From Pseudomonadota bacterium (GTDB lineage: Bacteria; Pseudomonadota; Gammaproteobacteria; Steroidobacterales; Steroidobacteraceae): a DNA stretch of 64,000 nucleotides. The notes under the pieces are model-generated. The model was not told the origin of the DNA. It worked only from the letters and a program-made list of their open reading frames with translations, and made no database searches. This document shows, piece by piece, positions 16,590 to 26,697 of this stretch. Location of the stretch: positions 372,001 through 436,000 of the forward strand of contig JAFEDR010000010.1 of NCBI GenBank assembly GCA_018241525.1, written 5' to 3'. Made by a program: the position numbers and the translations under genes. Each line of letters starts with the position of its first letter. Within the stretch, counting starts at the first letter, position 1.

Positions 16590-18335
16590 TCAGGCGTTGA
16601 ACTGCATGCGGTGCAGCGCCGCGTACGCGCCGCCGCGCGCCAGTAGCGCGGCGTGCGTACCACTCTCGACGATCCGGCCCTCGTCGAGGACCACGATGCG
16701 GTCCGCATGCTCGATCGTCGACAGGCGGTGTGCGATCACGAGCGTCGTGCGGTTGCGGGTGAGCTCGGTCAGCGCGTCCTGGATGATGCGCTCGGCCTCG
16801 GTGTCGAGCGCACTCGTCGCCTCGTCGAGGATCAGGATCGGCGCGTCCTTGAGCAGCGCCCGCGCGATGGCGATGCGCTGGCGCTGGCCGCCCGACAGCA
16901 TCGCGCCGCGGTCGCCAACGCGTGTCTCGAGGCCCTCCGGCAGCTGCTCCGCGAACTCCAGTACGTGCGCCGCGCGGGCCGCGCGCTCGATGGCGGCCTG
17001 GTTCGCATGCTGCAGGCTGAAAGCGATGTTGTCGCGGATCGTGCCATCCATCAGCACGACGTCCTGGGTCACGAGACTGACGTTGTCGCGGAGCGCCTTG
17101 AGCGGGTACTCGCGAACGTCATGGCCGTCGACGCGGACACTGCCGGAATCGACGTCGTAGAAGCGCGCGACAAGGCTAACCAGCGTTGACTTGCCGCTGC
17201 CCGAGCGCCCGACAAATGCCACCAGTTCGCCAGGCGCGACGCTAAGCGTCACGTCGCTGAGTGCCGCGGCCTTGCCCGCATAGGCGAAGCTGACTTGGTC
17301 GAAGTCGATCGCGCCGCGAGCGCGCCCAATGGCGCGATCGCCGCCCTGCGGCTCGGTCGGCTCGTCGAGCATCTCGAACAAGCTCTGGCCCGCGGCGATG
17401 CCCTGCTGCAATGGCCCGAATACCGCAACCAGACGCTTCAGCGCGGTCGCGACTCCGATCAGCGCGCCGATGAACGACGAGAAGCTGCCAACCGACATGC
17501 CGTGCGCGAACACGTCGCGGATCGCCAGGTACAGCACTGCGGCGAGCGCAATCGAGGCGATCATCTGCACCGTCGGATTGCTAGAGGCTCGCGCCCGCAG
17601 CAACTTCATGTTCTGGTAGCGGTTTGCTTCGATGACCGCCTCGAACGCGCGCGCTTCGTGGTCCTGGGCGTTGAAGACCTTGATCACGCGGTGACCGTCG
17701 AGCGCCTCCTTCGCGACGCGGGTGACGTCGCCCATCGACGCCTGGATTCGGGCGGCATAGCGCCGGATCGCCTTATTCACCACCTGCGCAAGCAATCCGA
17801 TCAACGGAGCGCCAATCAGGGCAACGGCGGTCAGGCGCGCACTCACGTAGAACGCCCAGGAGAGCAGCGCCACGATCGTCAGTGAATCGCGGATCATCAC
17901 CGTGACGGAATTCGTGGTTGCTTCTGCGACCAGCTCGGTGTTGTACGTTAGCCGCGACAGCAGCTGGGCAGAGGCGTTCCGATCATAGAAGGCGCTCGGG
18001 AGCTCGAGGTAATGGCGGAAGAGCTCACCGCGCAGGCGCTTTACCACTTGGCGCCCAACCCAGCCTGGGGCGTACTGCGATACGTAGTCACCAACACCGC
18101 GCACGAAAAATATGACGATGATCGCGACCGGCACCAGAGTCAGCGTCGAAGGGTCACGGTTGACGAAAGTCCCGTCGAGGAACGTGCGGGCGAGCCACAT
18201 CCACGCAGCCTCGACCGCGGCCGAGAGCGCCATGCCCACGACGCCGAGCGCGAACACCCGCCAGTACGGGCGCGCGTAGCGCAACAGACGCAGGTAGACG
18301 TCGACGTGGGTCGCGTCCTTCGGCTCGGGCGGCAT
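16590..18335 (-). CDS. msbA: Lipid A export ABC transporter MsbA
   Basis: Flips core-lipid A across the inner membrane; a homodimeric half-transporter of 581 residues. The N-terminal six-helix membrane domain (about 20-320) is followed by the ATPase domain: Walker A 376-383 (GRSGSGKS), signature LSGGQ 480-484, Walker B 501-506 and switch His536. The middle of the gene (about 17150-18130) has visibly lower GC and more mixed third positions than its neighbours. It lies between exbD (6-bp gap) and lpxK (3-bp gap). Confidence 0.96.
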   Translation of the reverse strand: MPPEPKDATHVDVYLRLLRYARPYWRVFALGVVGMALSAAVEAAWMWLARTFLDGTFVNRDPSTLTLVPVAIIVIFFVRGVGDYVSQYAPGWVGRQVVKRLRGELFRHYLELPSAFYDRNASAQLLSRLTYNTELVAEATTNSVTVMIRDSLTIVALLSWAFYVSARLTAVALIGAPLIGLLAQVVNKAIRRYAARIQASMGDVTRVAKEALDGHRVIKVFNAQDHEARAFEAVIEANRYQNMKLLRARASSNPTVQMIASIALAAVLYLAIRDVFAHGMSVGSFSSFIGALIGVATALKRLVAVFGPLQQGIAAGQSLFEMLDEPTEPQGGDRAIGRARGAIDFDQVSFAYAGKAAALSDVTLSVAPGELVAFVGRSGSGKSTLVSLVARFYDVDSGSVRVDGHDVREYPLKALRDNVSLVTQDVVLMDGTIRDNIAFSLQHANQAAIERAARAAHVLEFAEQLPEGLETRVGDRGAMLSGGQRQRIAIARALLKDAPILILDEATSALDTEAERIIQDALTELTRNRTTLVIAHRLSTIEHADRIVVLDEGRIVESGTHAALLARGGAYAALHRMQFNA

Positions 18336-18341
18336 CGGCGA

Positions 18342-18764
18342 TCAGCCGCCCGGCTGCTGGTTGACGGTCGCGATGTTGACCTGCACGAAGCCGAGGCGCC
18401 CGGCGATGTCCATCGCGGTGACCACCGCCTGGTGCGTGGCGCGCGCGTCGGCGCGGATCGTCAGCGCCTGGCCGTGCGGGTCGCCGGCGACCTTGGCCAG
18501 CGCCGCGCGCAGCGTCTCGGGGCTGCGGTTCACGAGCGCCCGGTCATTGACCCGGTAGGCGCCGTCGGCGCCGATCACGATCGTGACCGGATCCGTGGGC
18601 CGGGTCTCGGGCACGGCGCTCGATTCGGGCAGGTGCACCTGCAGCCGGCCGTCGACCTGGAAGGTGGTCGAGACCATGAAGAACATCACCAGCAGCAGGA
18701 TCACGTCGATCAGCGAGGTGACGTTGATCTCCGGCTCGACGCTCGGGCGGCTGCCGAACTTCAT
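18342..18764 (-). CDS. exbD: ExbD/TolR family biopolymer transport protein
   Basis: A 140-residue proton-channel partner of ExbB. It has a single N-terminal membrane helix (about 14-35) with the conserved Asp in SLIDVILLL and a periplasmic C-terminal domain. The ATG overlaps the exbB stop by 4 bp. The pair powers TonB- or Tol-like systems; because it sits upstream of msbA/lpxK and no tonB is nearby, the partner cannot be assigned. Confidence 0.93.
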   Translation of the reverse strand: MKFGSRPSVEPEINVTSLIDVILLLVMFFMVSTTFQVDGRLQVHLPESSAVPETRPTDPVTIVIGADGAYRVNDRALVNRSPETLRAALAKVAGDPHGQALTIRADARATHQAVVTAMDIAGRLGFVQVNIATVNQQPGG

Positions 18765-19426
18765 GCCGCGCTCGCGGGCGCCGGGCGCTCGAGCCGCTCG
18801 GCATCGAGCAGCGCGAAGGCGGCGCGGTGCTCATCGAGCGCGCGCACGAGCTTCAGCGCCTCCTTCTCCATCGAGATCACCAGCGCGTCGACCTTGCCGC
18901 GCAGGTAGCGGTAGGCCATCAGCGACGGGATCGCGACGATGAGTCCGGCCGCGGTCGCGATCAGCGCCTGGCCGATGCCACCCGACAGCACCTTGGGGTC
19001 GCCGACGCCCTGGTGGGTGATCGCGTTGAAGGCGATGATGATGCCGATCACCGTGCCGAGCAGGCCCATCAGCGGCGAGACCGCGGCGATGGTGCCGAGC
19101 AGGTTCAGGAAGCGCTCGAGCTCGTGCGCGACGTGCCGGCCGGTGTCCTCGATCGCTTCCTTGATCTGCTCGCGGCTGCGGTGCCGGTTGGCGAGGCCGG
19201 CCGCGAGGATCTGGCCGAGCGCGGAGTTCTGGGCGAGCGCGGCGACGTGCTTGTCGGTCAGCTGGCCGGCCTCGACCAGCTTCCAGACCTTGTCGGTGAG
19301 TTCGCGCGGGATGACGCGCTCGATCTGCAGGCTCCAGAGCCGCTCGAGCAGGATCGCCGCCGCCGTGATCGACAGGGCGATGATCGGCCACATGACCGGC
19401 CCGCCGGCCTTGATGATTTCCCACAT
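18761..19426 (-). CDS. exbB: MotA/TolQ/ExbB proton channel protein
   Basis: A 221-residue inner-membrane protein with three helices: one near residues 12-30, and a pair near 105-130 and 155-180 containing the conserved SPLMGLLGTVIGII and ATAAGLIVAIP stretches. It is paired with exbD. The 43-bp gap upstream holds a TATGAT box (19467-19462) that could be a -10 element, without a recognisable -35. In Pseudomonas, comEC lies between the lol genes and exbB; it is missing here. Confidence 0.94.
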   Translation of the reverse strand: MWEIIKAGGPVMWPIIALSITAAAILLERLWSLQIERVIPRELTDKVWKLVEAGQLTDKHVAALAQNSALGQILAAGLANRHRSREQIKEAIEDTGRHVAHELERFLNLLGTIAAVSPLMGLLGTVIGIIIAFNAITHQGVGDPKVLSGGIGQALIATAAGLIVAIPSLMAYRYLRGKVDALVISMEKEALKLVRALDEHRAAFALLDAERLERPAPASAA

Positions 19427-19469
19427 CGCGCGCTCAGGTCCTCTCGTGGCCTAAGTCGCTGATCATACT

Positions 19470-20181
<712 letters not shown>

Positions 20182-20189
<8 letters not shown>

Positions 20190-21429
20190 GGCGGAGCGCC
20201 TCGGCCGGCGCCGTCAGCGCGGCCTTGAGCGCCGGATAGAGCGTCGACAGGATCGCGAGCCCGAAGGCCGTCGCCGAGATCTGCAGCGCATCGGCCGCGG
20301 TGACCCGCGCCGGCAGCTCGGCGATGAAGTAGACGCGCGCGTCGATCAGCGTCGTGCCGAGCAGCTGCTCGAGCCCGCGTACGAGCCGGGTCAGGTTCGC
20401 CGACACCAGCAGGCCGAGGCCGAGCCCCGCCAGCGTGCCGACCACGCCGATCACGGTGCCCTGCAGGATGAACACCGTCGCGAGGCTGCGCGGGCGCAGC
20501 CCGAGCGTGCGCAGGATCGCGATGTCCGCGCGCTTCTCGCGCACCAGCATCACGAGCGTCGCCACGATGTTGAAGGCGGCGACGCCGACCACCAGCAGCA
20601 GCAGCACGAACAGGATCGACTTCGTGGTCTCGATCGAGCGGAAGAAGTTGGCATGCTGGCGCGTCCAGTCGCTGATGGTGAAGCCGCCGCCGAGATCGAC
20701 CGCGACCTGGTGCACGATGCGGCCGGCGGCATACGGCTCGTCGACTCGGAGCCGCAGCCCGGTGATGTCCTCGCCGAGCCGGAACACCCGCGCCGCGTCG
20801 CCGAGCTCGGCGAGCAGCACGTGGCGGTCGAACTCGTAGAAGCCGGAATCGATGATGCCTGCGACCGTGAAGCGCCGCACGCGCGGCACGACCCCCACCG
20901 GTGTCGCCGTACCGACCGGCACGGCCAGCATCACGCTGTCGCCCGGACGCGCGCCGAGTTCCTCGGCCAGCGCCCGGCCGAGCAGCGCGCGGTACCGGCC
21001 CGGGACGAGGTCCGCGAGGCGGCCCGCGACGACGTGCTCGGCGATGCTCGACACCGCGACCTCGGCACCCGGCTCGATGCCGCGCACCAGCACGCCGCTG
21101 ACGCGCGTGCCGTGCGCCAGCAGCGCGCGTTCCTCGACGTACGGCGCGACCGCGAGCACGTGCGGCTCGGCCGCGACCCGCACGCCGAGCGCTCGCCAGT
21201 CGCCGAGCGGCTCGCCGAGCCCGCTCAGCGTCGCGTGCGAGGCCATCGACAGGATCCGGCCGCGGACCTCCTGGTCGAAGCCGTTCATGACCGCCATCAC
21301 GGTCAGCAGCACCGCGACCGCGAGCGCGACGCTCGCGGCGCCGACCAGCGAGATGAACGACAGGAACCGGTTGCCGGTCTCGGCGCGCAGGTAGCGCGCC
21401 GCCAGCCGCCACTCGAGGGGCAGGTTCAT
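20182..21429 (-). CDS. lolE: LolC/LolE family permease (second copy)
   Basis: A 415-residue lipoprotein-releasing permease with the MacB/FtsX-like layout: one helix near residues 20-45, a large periplasmic domain, then three C-terminal helices (about 270-405). Family hallmarks include [16 protein letters not shown] and the [12 protein letters not shown] coupling loop. It is coupled to the upstream paralogue by a 4-bp overlap and to lolD by an 8-bp overlap. Naming LolE rather than LolC follows gene order and is not certain. Confidence 0.88.
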
Positions 21430-22661
21430 TCGTAGCGCAGCGCTTCGGCCGGCTCGGTGCGCGCGGCGCGCCGGGCCGGGTACAGCGTCGCCGCCAGCGC
21501 CAGCACGAGCGCGAGGACCGCGGCGCCGAGCACGTCGCCGAGCTCGATCTGCGACGGGATGCGGGTCACGTAGTAGACGTCGGCGGAGAAGATCTCGAAG
21601 CGCAGCGCGCGCTGCAGGAACTGCGCGATCGGCTCGACGTAGGTCGCGAGCAGCAGGCCGAGGCCGACGCCGAGGATGGCGCCGGCCCAGCCGATCACGG
21701 TGCCCTCGCCGAGGAAGATGCCGACGATGCCGCGTGGCGCGAGCCCGAGCGTGCGCAGGATGGCGATGTCGGTGCGCTTCGCCCGCACCACCATCACGAG
21801 GTTGGCGACGATGCTGAAGCTCGCGACCGCGACGATCAGCAGCAGCAGCACGGTCATCATGGTCTTCTCGAGGCGGATGGCGCGGAAGTAGACGGCGTTC
21901 TCGACGGTCCAGTCGCGGGCGACGAGCCCGCCGCCGAGCGCGGCGGCGAGCGCGGCGGTGGCGCGCGGCGCGGCGAACACGTCCGCGTAGCGCACCCGCA
22001 CCCCGTTCGCCGCCCCCTCCCCGGCCAGCGCGCGCAGGTCGCCCAGCGCGACCAGCGCGAGGCCGGAGTCGTGGTCCGGGGTACCGACCTCGAACAGCCC
22101 GGCCACCGTGAACGCCCGCAGCCGCGGGCTGAGCTCGCCGGCCGGGCCGGTGGTTGGGACGAGCACCATGACCTCGTCGCCGGTGGTCACCCCGAGCTGG
22201 ACCGCCAGGCCGCGACCGAGCACGACCGCCTGGCTACCGGCGCCGAGCGCCTCGAGATCGCCGGTGACCATCGCGCCGGCGAGCAGGCTGACGCCGCCCT
22301 CGCGCGCCGGGTCGACGCCGCGCACGGTCGCCGCCTCCATGCGGTCGCCGTGGACCAGCAGCGCCTGCGCCTCGGCGAACGGCGCGGCGCCGATCACCCC
22401 CGGCTCGCGGGCGACGCGCGCCGCGACCGCCTCGGCGTCGAATGCGGCGCCGGCAGCCGGCGTCAGGGTCGCATGCGCCGACAGGCTGAGCAGCCGCTCG
22501 CGCAGTTCCGCCTCGAAGCCGTTCATGATGGAGAGGATCACGATCAGCGCGGCGACCCCGAGGGCGATACCGATCACCGACAGCCACGTGATCAGCGCCA
22601 CGCCGGTGGCGCGCGAGCGCACGTAGCGCAGCGCGACGAAGAGCTCGAGGGGCCGGATCAT
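21426..22661 (-). CDS. lolC: LolC/LolE family permease (first copy)
   Basis: A 411-residue paralogue of the next gene with the same layout: an N-terminal helix near 18-42, a periplasmic domain, three C-terminal helices, the SIMNGFEAELRERLL stretch and the [13 protein letters not shown] coupling loop. First gene of the lol block. There is no ribosome binding site before the ATG at 22661; a TCTAAT -10 box lies just 6 bp upstream, so the message may be leaderless. The split between LolC and LolE roles is inferred from order only. Confidence 0.88.
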   Translation of the reverse strand: MIRPLELFVALRYVRSRATGVALITWLSVIGIALGVAALIVILSIMNGFEAELRERLLSLSAHATLTPAAGAAFDAEAVAARVAREPGVIGAAPFAEAQALLVHGDRMEAATVRGVDPAREGGVSLLAGAMVTGDLEALGAGSQAVVLGRGLAVQLGVTTGDEVMVLVPTTGPAGELSPRLRAFTVAGLFEVGTPDHDSGLALVALGDLRALAGEGAANGVRVRYADVFAAPRATAALAAALGGGLVARDWTVENAVYFRAIRLEKTMMTVLLLLIVAVASFSIVANLVMVVRAKRTDIAILRTLGLAPRGIVGIFLGEGTVIGWAGAILGVGLGLLLATYVEPIAQFLQRALRFEIFSADVYYVTRIPSQIELGDVLGAAVLALVLALAATLYPARRAARTEPAEALRYE

Positions 22662-22667
22662 GAGGGG

Positions 22668-22696
22668 ATTAGAGCATGGCCCGCCGGAACTGCGAA
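22668..22696 (-). promoter_or_regulatory. Extended -10 promoter of lolC, probably leaderless
   Basis: Minus strand: -35 TTCGCA (22696-22691, 4 of 6), a 17-bp spacer ending in TGc (extended -10), and -10 TCTAAT (22673-22668, 5 of 6). The lolC ATG begins 6 bp after the -10 box, so transcription would start at or next to the A of the ATG. Confidence 0.55.
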
Positions 22697-22773
22697 CCGC
22701 GTCATGTTCCGGCGGGTCGTGCCGCCGGGGCGGTCCGGCCCGGGTGATATATTGTCACTTCGGAGGTGACGTC

Positions 22774-23085
22774 ATGCGCAGGACCGCGAAGCCCCTCGCC
22801 CTCATGAGCCTCGCCGCGGTAGTCGCGGCCGGCGCCGCGGCGCGTGCCGACGATGCACCGGCCACGACCAGCGCCGCGGCCACGGAGTCGGCGGCGATGC
22901 CGGCGGCGGAGCGCCCCGAGCGCGGCATGCACATGTCGGCGGTCGAGGCGCGCTACGGCGCCCCGGCGACGCGCTACCCGGCGGTCGGCCAGCCGGCCAT
23001 CACCCGCTGGGACTATCCCGGCTTCGTGGTCTACTTCGAGAACGACCTCGTGCTGCACGCGGTGCTGATCAGCGCCAGCGGCTGA
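22774..23085 (+). CDS. Small exported conserved hypothetical protein
   Basis: A 103-residue protein with a signal peptide (about residues 1-27, ending ARA-DD), an Ala/Thr-rich linker and a compact C-terminal domain. The segment MSAVEARYGAPATRYPAVGQ followed by ITRWDYPGFVVYFEND resembles small BamE/SmpA-like domain proteins found in gammaproteobacteria. I know of no assigned function. A GGAGGTG site lies 5 bp before the ATG at 22774, and a TATATT box at 22748-22753 may be the -10 element. Divergent from lolC, upstream of mfd. Confidence 0.8.
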   Translation: MRRTAKPLALMSLAAVVAAGAAARADDAPATTSAAATESAAMPAAERPERGMHMSAVEARYGAPATRYPAVGQPAITRWDYPGFVVYFENDLVLHAVLISASG

Positions 23086-23211
23086 TCGCGCCCGGCCCGC
23101 GCCGTCAAGCCGTTACGGCGGCGGCGGCAATCGGTATCCTCTCGCCCCGGCCTGGCCGCCCCCACGCGGCCGGGAGGCTGTGCCGTTTTTCCGCCCGACG
23201 CGAGGACCGCC

Positions 23212-26200
23212 TTGGCCGACGTGCTGACCCCGCTCCTGCCCTCCGCGGCGACGCCCCTCGTCCGCTGGGGCGAGCTCTACGCCGGCGCTGCCTCGCTCGC
23301 GGTCGCGACCGCCGCCGAGCGTCATGCCGGACCGGTGCTGCTGATCGCGGCCGATGCGCGCGCCGCGGAGCGCCTCGCCGAGGAGCTGCGCTTCTACGCC
23401 CCGGCGGACGTGCCGGTGCTGTCGCTGCCCGACTACGAGACGCTGCCGTACGACGTCTTCTCGCCGCACCCTGACATCACCTCGCAGCGGCTCGCGACGC
23501 TCGCCGCGCTGCCGGCGCTCGCCCGCGGCATCGTGGTGGTGGCGCTCGAGGCGCTGCTGATGCGCCTGCCACCGCCCGCGTTCGTCGCCGGCCGCACGCT
23601 GATGCTCGCCGCCGGCGAGCGCCTCGACCTGCCGGCGTTCCGGGAACGACTGATCGCGGCCGGCTACGCGGCCGTCGGCCAGGTGGCCGCGCCGGGCGAG
23701 TTCGCGCTGCGCGGCTCGCTGATCGACCTGTGGCCGATGGGCGCCACCGAGCCGTACCGCGTCGACCTCGACGACCAGGACGTCGAGAGCATCCGCGTCT
23801 TCGACGCTGAGACGCAGCGCTCCGGCGAGCGCCTCGAGCGCATCCGGCTCCTGCCCGCCCGCGAGTTCGAGCTGACGCCGGAGGCGATTCGCGAGTTCCG
23901 CCGCCGCTACCGCCAGCGCTTCGAGGGCGACGTCACGCGCTCGCAGGTCTACAAGAGCGTCAGCGAGGGCCTGCCGGTCGGCGGCATCGAGTACTACCTG
24001 CCGCTCTTCTTCGACGCTCTCGCGACGCTGTTCGACTACCTGCCGGCGACCGCGCTGGTGGTCGACGGGGGCGGCGCCGCGACGCTCGCCGAGCGCGCCA
24101 CCGGGAGCATCGTCGAGCGCCACGAGCAGCGCCGGCACGACCTCGAGCGGCCGCTGCTCGACCCGGCCGAGGTGTTCCTGGCCCCCGCGGAGCTCGCCCG
24201 GGCGCTCGCGACGCGACCACGGATCGAGGTCAGCGCGGTCAAGGTCGAGCCGGTGGCGGCCGCCGACCTCGGCGTGCCGTTCCGCAACTACGGCACCGAG
24301 CCGCCGCCGGCGCTGCGCATCGACCCGCGCGCCGAGCAGCCGGTCGCCGCGCTGCTCGCCTTCCTCGACGGCTTCGGCGGGCGGGTGCTGCTCGCCGCCG
24401 AGTCCGCCGGTCGCCGCGAGGTGCTGCTCGAGCAGCTGCACCGCGCCAACCGCTTCCCGAAGGCACTGACCGGCTGGGCAGAGTTCCGCGGCGGCGAGGC
24501 GGCGCTCGCGGTCGCGGTGGCGCCGGCCGCCGGCGGGCTGCTGCTGCCGGCCGCCGGGCTCGCGATCGTCACCGAGGAGCAGCTGTACGGCGAGCGTGCC
24601 CGCCAGGAGCGCCGCCGTCGCCGTGCCGAGCGCGACCCGGAGCAGATCCTGCGCGACCTGCGCGACCTGACGATCGGTGCGCCGGTGGTGCACGAGGACC
24701 ATGGCGTCGGTCGCTACCACGGCCTCAAGACCATCGACATCGACGGCGCGCCGCAGGAATTCCTGGTCATCGAGTACCAGGGTGGCGACAAGCTGTACGT
24801 GCCGGTCACCGCCCTCGCCCGCGTCAGCCGCTACACCGGGGCTCCGGCCGAGAGCGCGCCGCTGCACAAGCTCGGCGGCAGCGAATGGGGCAAGGCGCGG
24901 CGCAAGGCCGCCGAGCGCATCCGCGACGTGGCCGCGGAGCTGCTCGACCTCTACGCGCGGCGCGCGGCCCGCGTCGGCACGGCGATGACGCCCGATGCGC
25001 GCGAGTACGCCGCCTTCGAGGCCGCCTTCCCGTTCGAGGAGACGCACGACCAGACGGAGGCGATCCGCGCGGTGCTCGCCGACCTCGCCACCGCCAAGCC
25101 GATGGACCGGGTGGTCTGCGGCGACGTCGGCTTCGGCAAGACCGAGGTCGCGATGCGCGCGGCGTTCGCCGCGGTGCAGGCCGGCCGCCAGGTGGCGGTG
25201 CTGGTGCCGACCACGCTGCTCGCGCAGCAGCACTTCCAGAGCTTCAGCGACCGCTTCGCCGACTGGCCGGTGCGCATCGAGAGCCTGTCGCGGTTTCGCT
25301 CCACCAAGGAGGCGCGCGCCGTGCAGGACGGCCTCGCCAGCGGCGCGATCGACGTGGTCATCGCCACCCACCGGCTGCTGCAGGCGGGAGTGCGCTTCGA
25401 GCGGCTCGGGCTCGTGATCGTCGACGAGGAGCACCGCTTCGGCGTGCGCGACAAGGAGCGGCTCAAGGCGCTGCGCGCCGACGTCGACGTGCTGACCCTG
25501 ACCGCGACGCCGATCCCGCGCACGCTCAACATGTCGCTCGGCGGGCTGCGCGATCTGTCGCTGATCACCACGCCGCCGGCCGAACGGCTCGCGGTGCAGA
25601 CCTTCGTGCTCGAGTGGAACGCCGCGACCGTGCGCGAGGCGATCCTGCGCGAGATCCGCCGCGGCGGCCAGGTGTACTTCGTCCACAACGCGGTCGAGTC
25701 GATCGAGCGGCGTGCGGCCGAGCTGCGGGCGCTCGTGCCCGAGGCCGACGTGCGCGTCGGGCATGGCCAGATGCGCGAGCGGGACCTCGAGCGGCTGATG
25801 CTCGACTTCTACCACCGCCGCTTCAACCTGCTGCTGTGCACGACGATCATCGAGAGCGGCATCGACGTGCCGACCGCGAACACCATCCTGATCGACCGCG
25901 CCGACCGCTTCGGTCTCGCGCAGCTGCACCAGCTGCGCGGCCGCGTCGGCCGCTCGCACCACCGCGCCTTTGCCTACCTGCTGGCGCCGCCGAAGGCCGC
26001 GCTGACCACCGATGCGCAGAAGCGGCTCGAGGCGATCGAATCGCTCGAGGACCTCGGCGCTGGCTTTGCGCTCGCGACCCACGACCTCGAGATCCGCGGC
26101 GCCGGCGAGCTGCTCGGCGACGAGCAGAGCGGCCAGATCACGGAGATCGGCTTCGCGCTCTACCTCGAGCTGCTCGAGCGCGCGGTCAAGGCGCTGAAGT

Positions 26201-26697
26201 CCGGCAAGCAGCCCGACCTCGAGGCGCCGCTGCATGCCGGGCCCGAGCTCGACCTGCACGTGCCGACGCTGATCCCGGAGGACTACATGCCGGACGTGCA
26301 CCTGCGGCTGGTGCTCTACAAGCGCATCGCGGCGGCGCCGGATGACGAGGCGCTCGCCGAGCTCAGCGCCGAGATGATCGACCGCTTCGGGCCGCTGCAG
26401 CCGCCGACCGAGCACCTGTTCCGCGTCACCCGCCTCAAGCAGCGCGCCGCGCTGCTCGGCCTCAAGCGCCTCGACGTCGGCCCGCAGGGCGGGCTGGTCG
26501 ACTTCGGCAGCGAGCACCGCGTCGAGCCGGCGACGGTGATGCGGCTGCTGCAGAAGGACCCGCGCGGCTACCGTCTCGACGGCCCGACGAGGCTACGGTT
26601 CACGCGCAAGTCCGCGGAGCCCGCCGAGCGCTTCCGCGCGGCGGAGGAGCTGATCGCGGCGCTCGCGGCCGGCTCATCGGTTAGACTGCCCGCATGA
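23212..26697 (+). CDS. mfd: Transcription-repair coupling factor
   Basis: ATP-driven translocase that removes stalled RNA polymerase and recruits UvrA. The 1161 residues are close to the E. coli length. Layout: UvrB-like N-terminal region, the RNA polymerase-interacting domain near 485-560, a RecG-like helicase core with Walker A at about 638-648 (GDVGFGKTEV) and the DEEH box near 737, and a C-terminal UvrA-inhibitory domain. It starts with TTG at 23212 behind a GAGG site; a GTG at 23221 is an alternative. It overlaps csiV by 4 bp. Confidence 0.96.
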   Translation: MADVLTPLLPSAATPLVRWGELYAGAASLAVATAAERHAGPVLLIAADARAAERLAEELRFYAPADVPVLSLPDYETLPYDVFSPHPDITSQRLATLAALPALARGIVVVALEALLMRLPPPAFVAGRTLMLAAGERLDLPAFRERLIAAGYAAVGQVAAPGEFALRGSLIDLWPMGATEPYRVDLDDQDVESIRVFDAETQRSGERLERIRLLPAREFELTPEAIREFRRRYRQRFEGDVTRSQVYKSVSEGLPVGGIEYYLPLFFDALATLFDYLPATALVVDGGGAATLAERATGSIVERHEQRRHDLERPLLDPAEVFLAPAELARALATRPRIEVSAVKVEPVAAADLGVPFRNYGTEPPPALRIDPRAEQPVAALLAFLDGFGGRVLLAAESAGRREVLLEQLHRANRFPKALTGWAEFRGGEAALAVAVAPAAGGLLLPAAGLAIVTEEQLYGERARQERRRRRAERDPEQILRDLRDLTIGAPVVHEDHGVGRYHGLKTIDIDGAPQEFLVIEYQGGDKLYVPVTALARVSRYTGAPAESAPLHKLGGSEWGKARRKAAERIRDVAAELLDLYARRAARVGTAMTPDAREYAAFEAAFPFEETHDQTEAIRAVLADLATAKPMDRVVCGDVGFGKTEVAMRAAFAAVQAGRQVAVLVPTTLLAQQHFQSFSDRFADWPVRIESLSRFRSTKEARAVQDGLASGAIDVVIATHRLLQAGVRFERLGLVIVDEEHRFGVRDKERLKALRADVDVLTLTATPIPRTLNMSLGGLRDLSLITTPPAERLAVQTFVLEWNAATVREAILREIRRGGQVYFVHNAVESIERRAAELRALVPEADVRVGHGQMRERDLERLMLDFYHRRFNLLLCTTIIESGIDVPTANTILIDRADRFGLAQLHQLRGRVGRSHHRAFAYLLAPPKAALTTDAQKRLEAIESLEDLGAGFALATHDLEIRGAGELLGDEQSGQITEIGFALYLELLERAVKALKSGKQPDLEAPLHAGPELDLHVPTLIPEDYMPDVHLRLVLYKRIAAAPDDEALAELSAEMIDRFGPLQPPTEHLFRVTRLKQRAALLGLKRLDVGPQGGLVDFGSEHRVEPATVMRLLQKDPRGYRLDGPTRLRFTRKSAEPAERFRAAEELIAALAAGSSVRLPA

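Noticed and set aside
23113..26517. Long open frame opposite mfd
   Set aside because: Antisense shadow of mfd, rich in Arg/Gln/His/Glu repeats with no domain signature.
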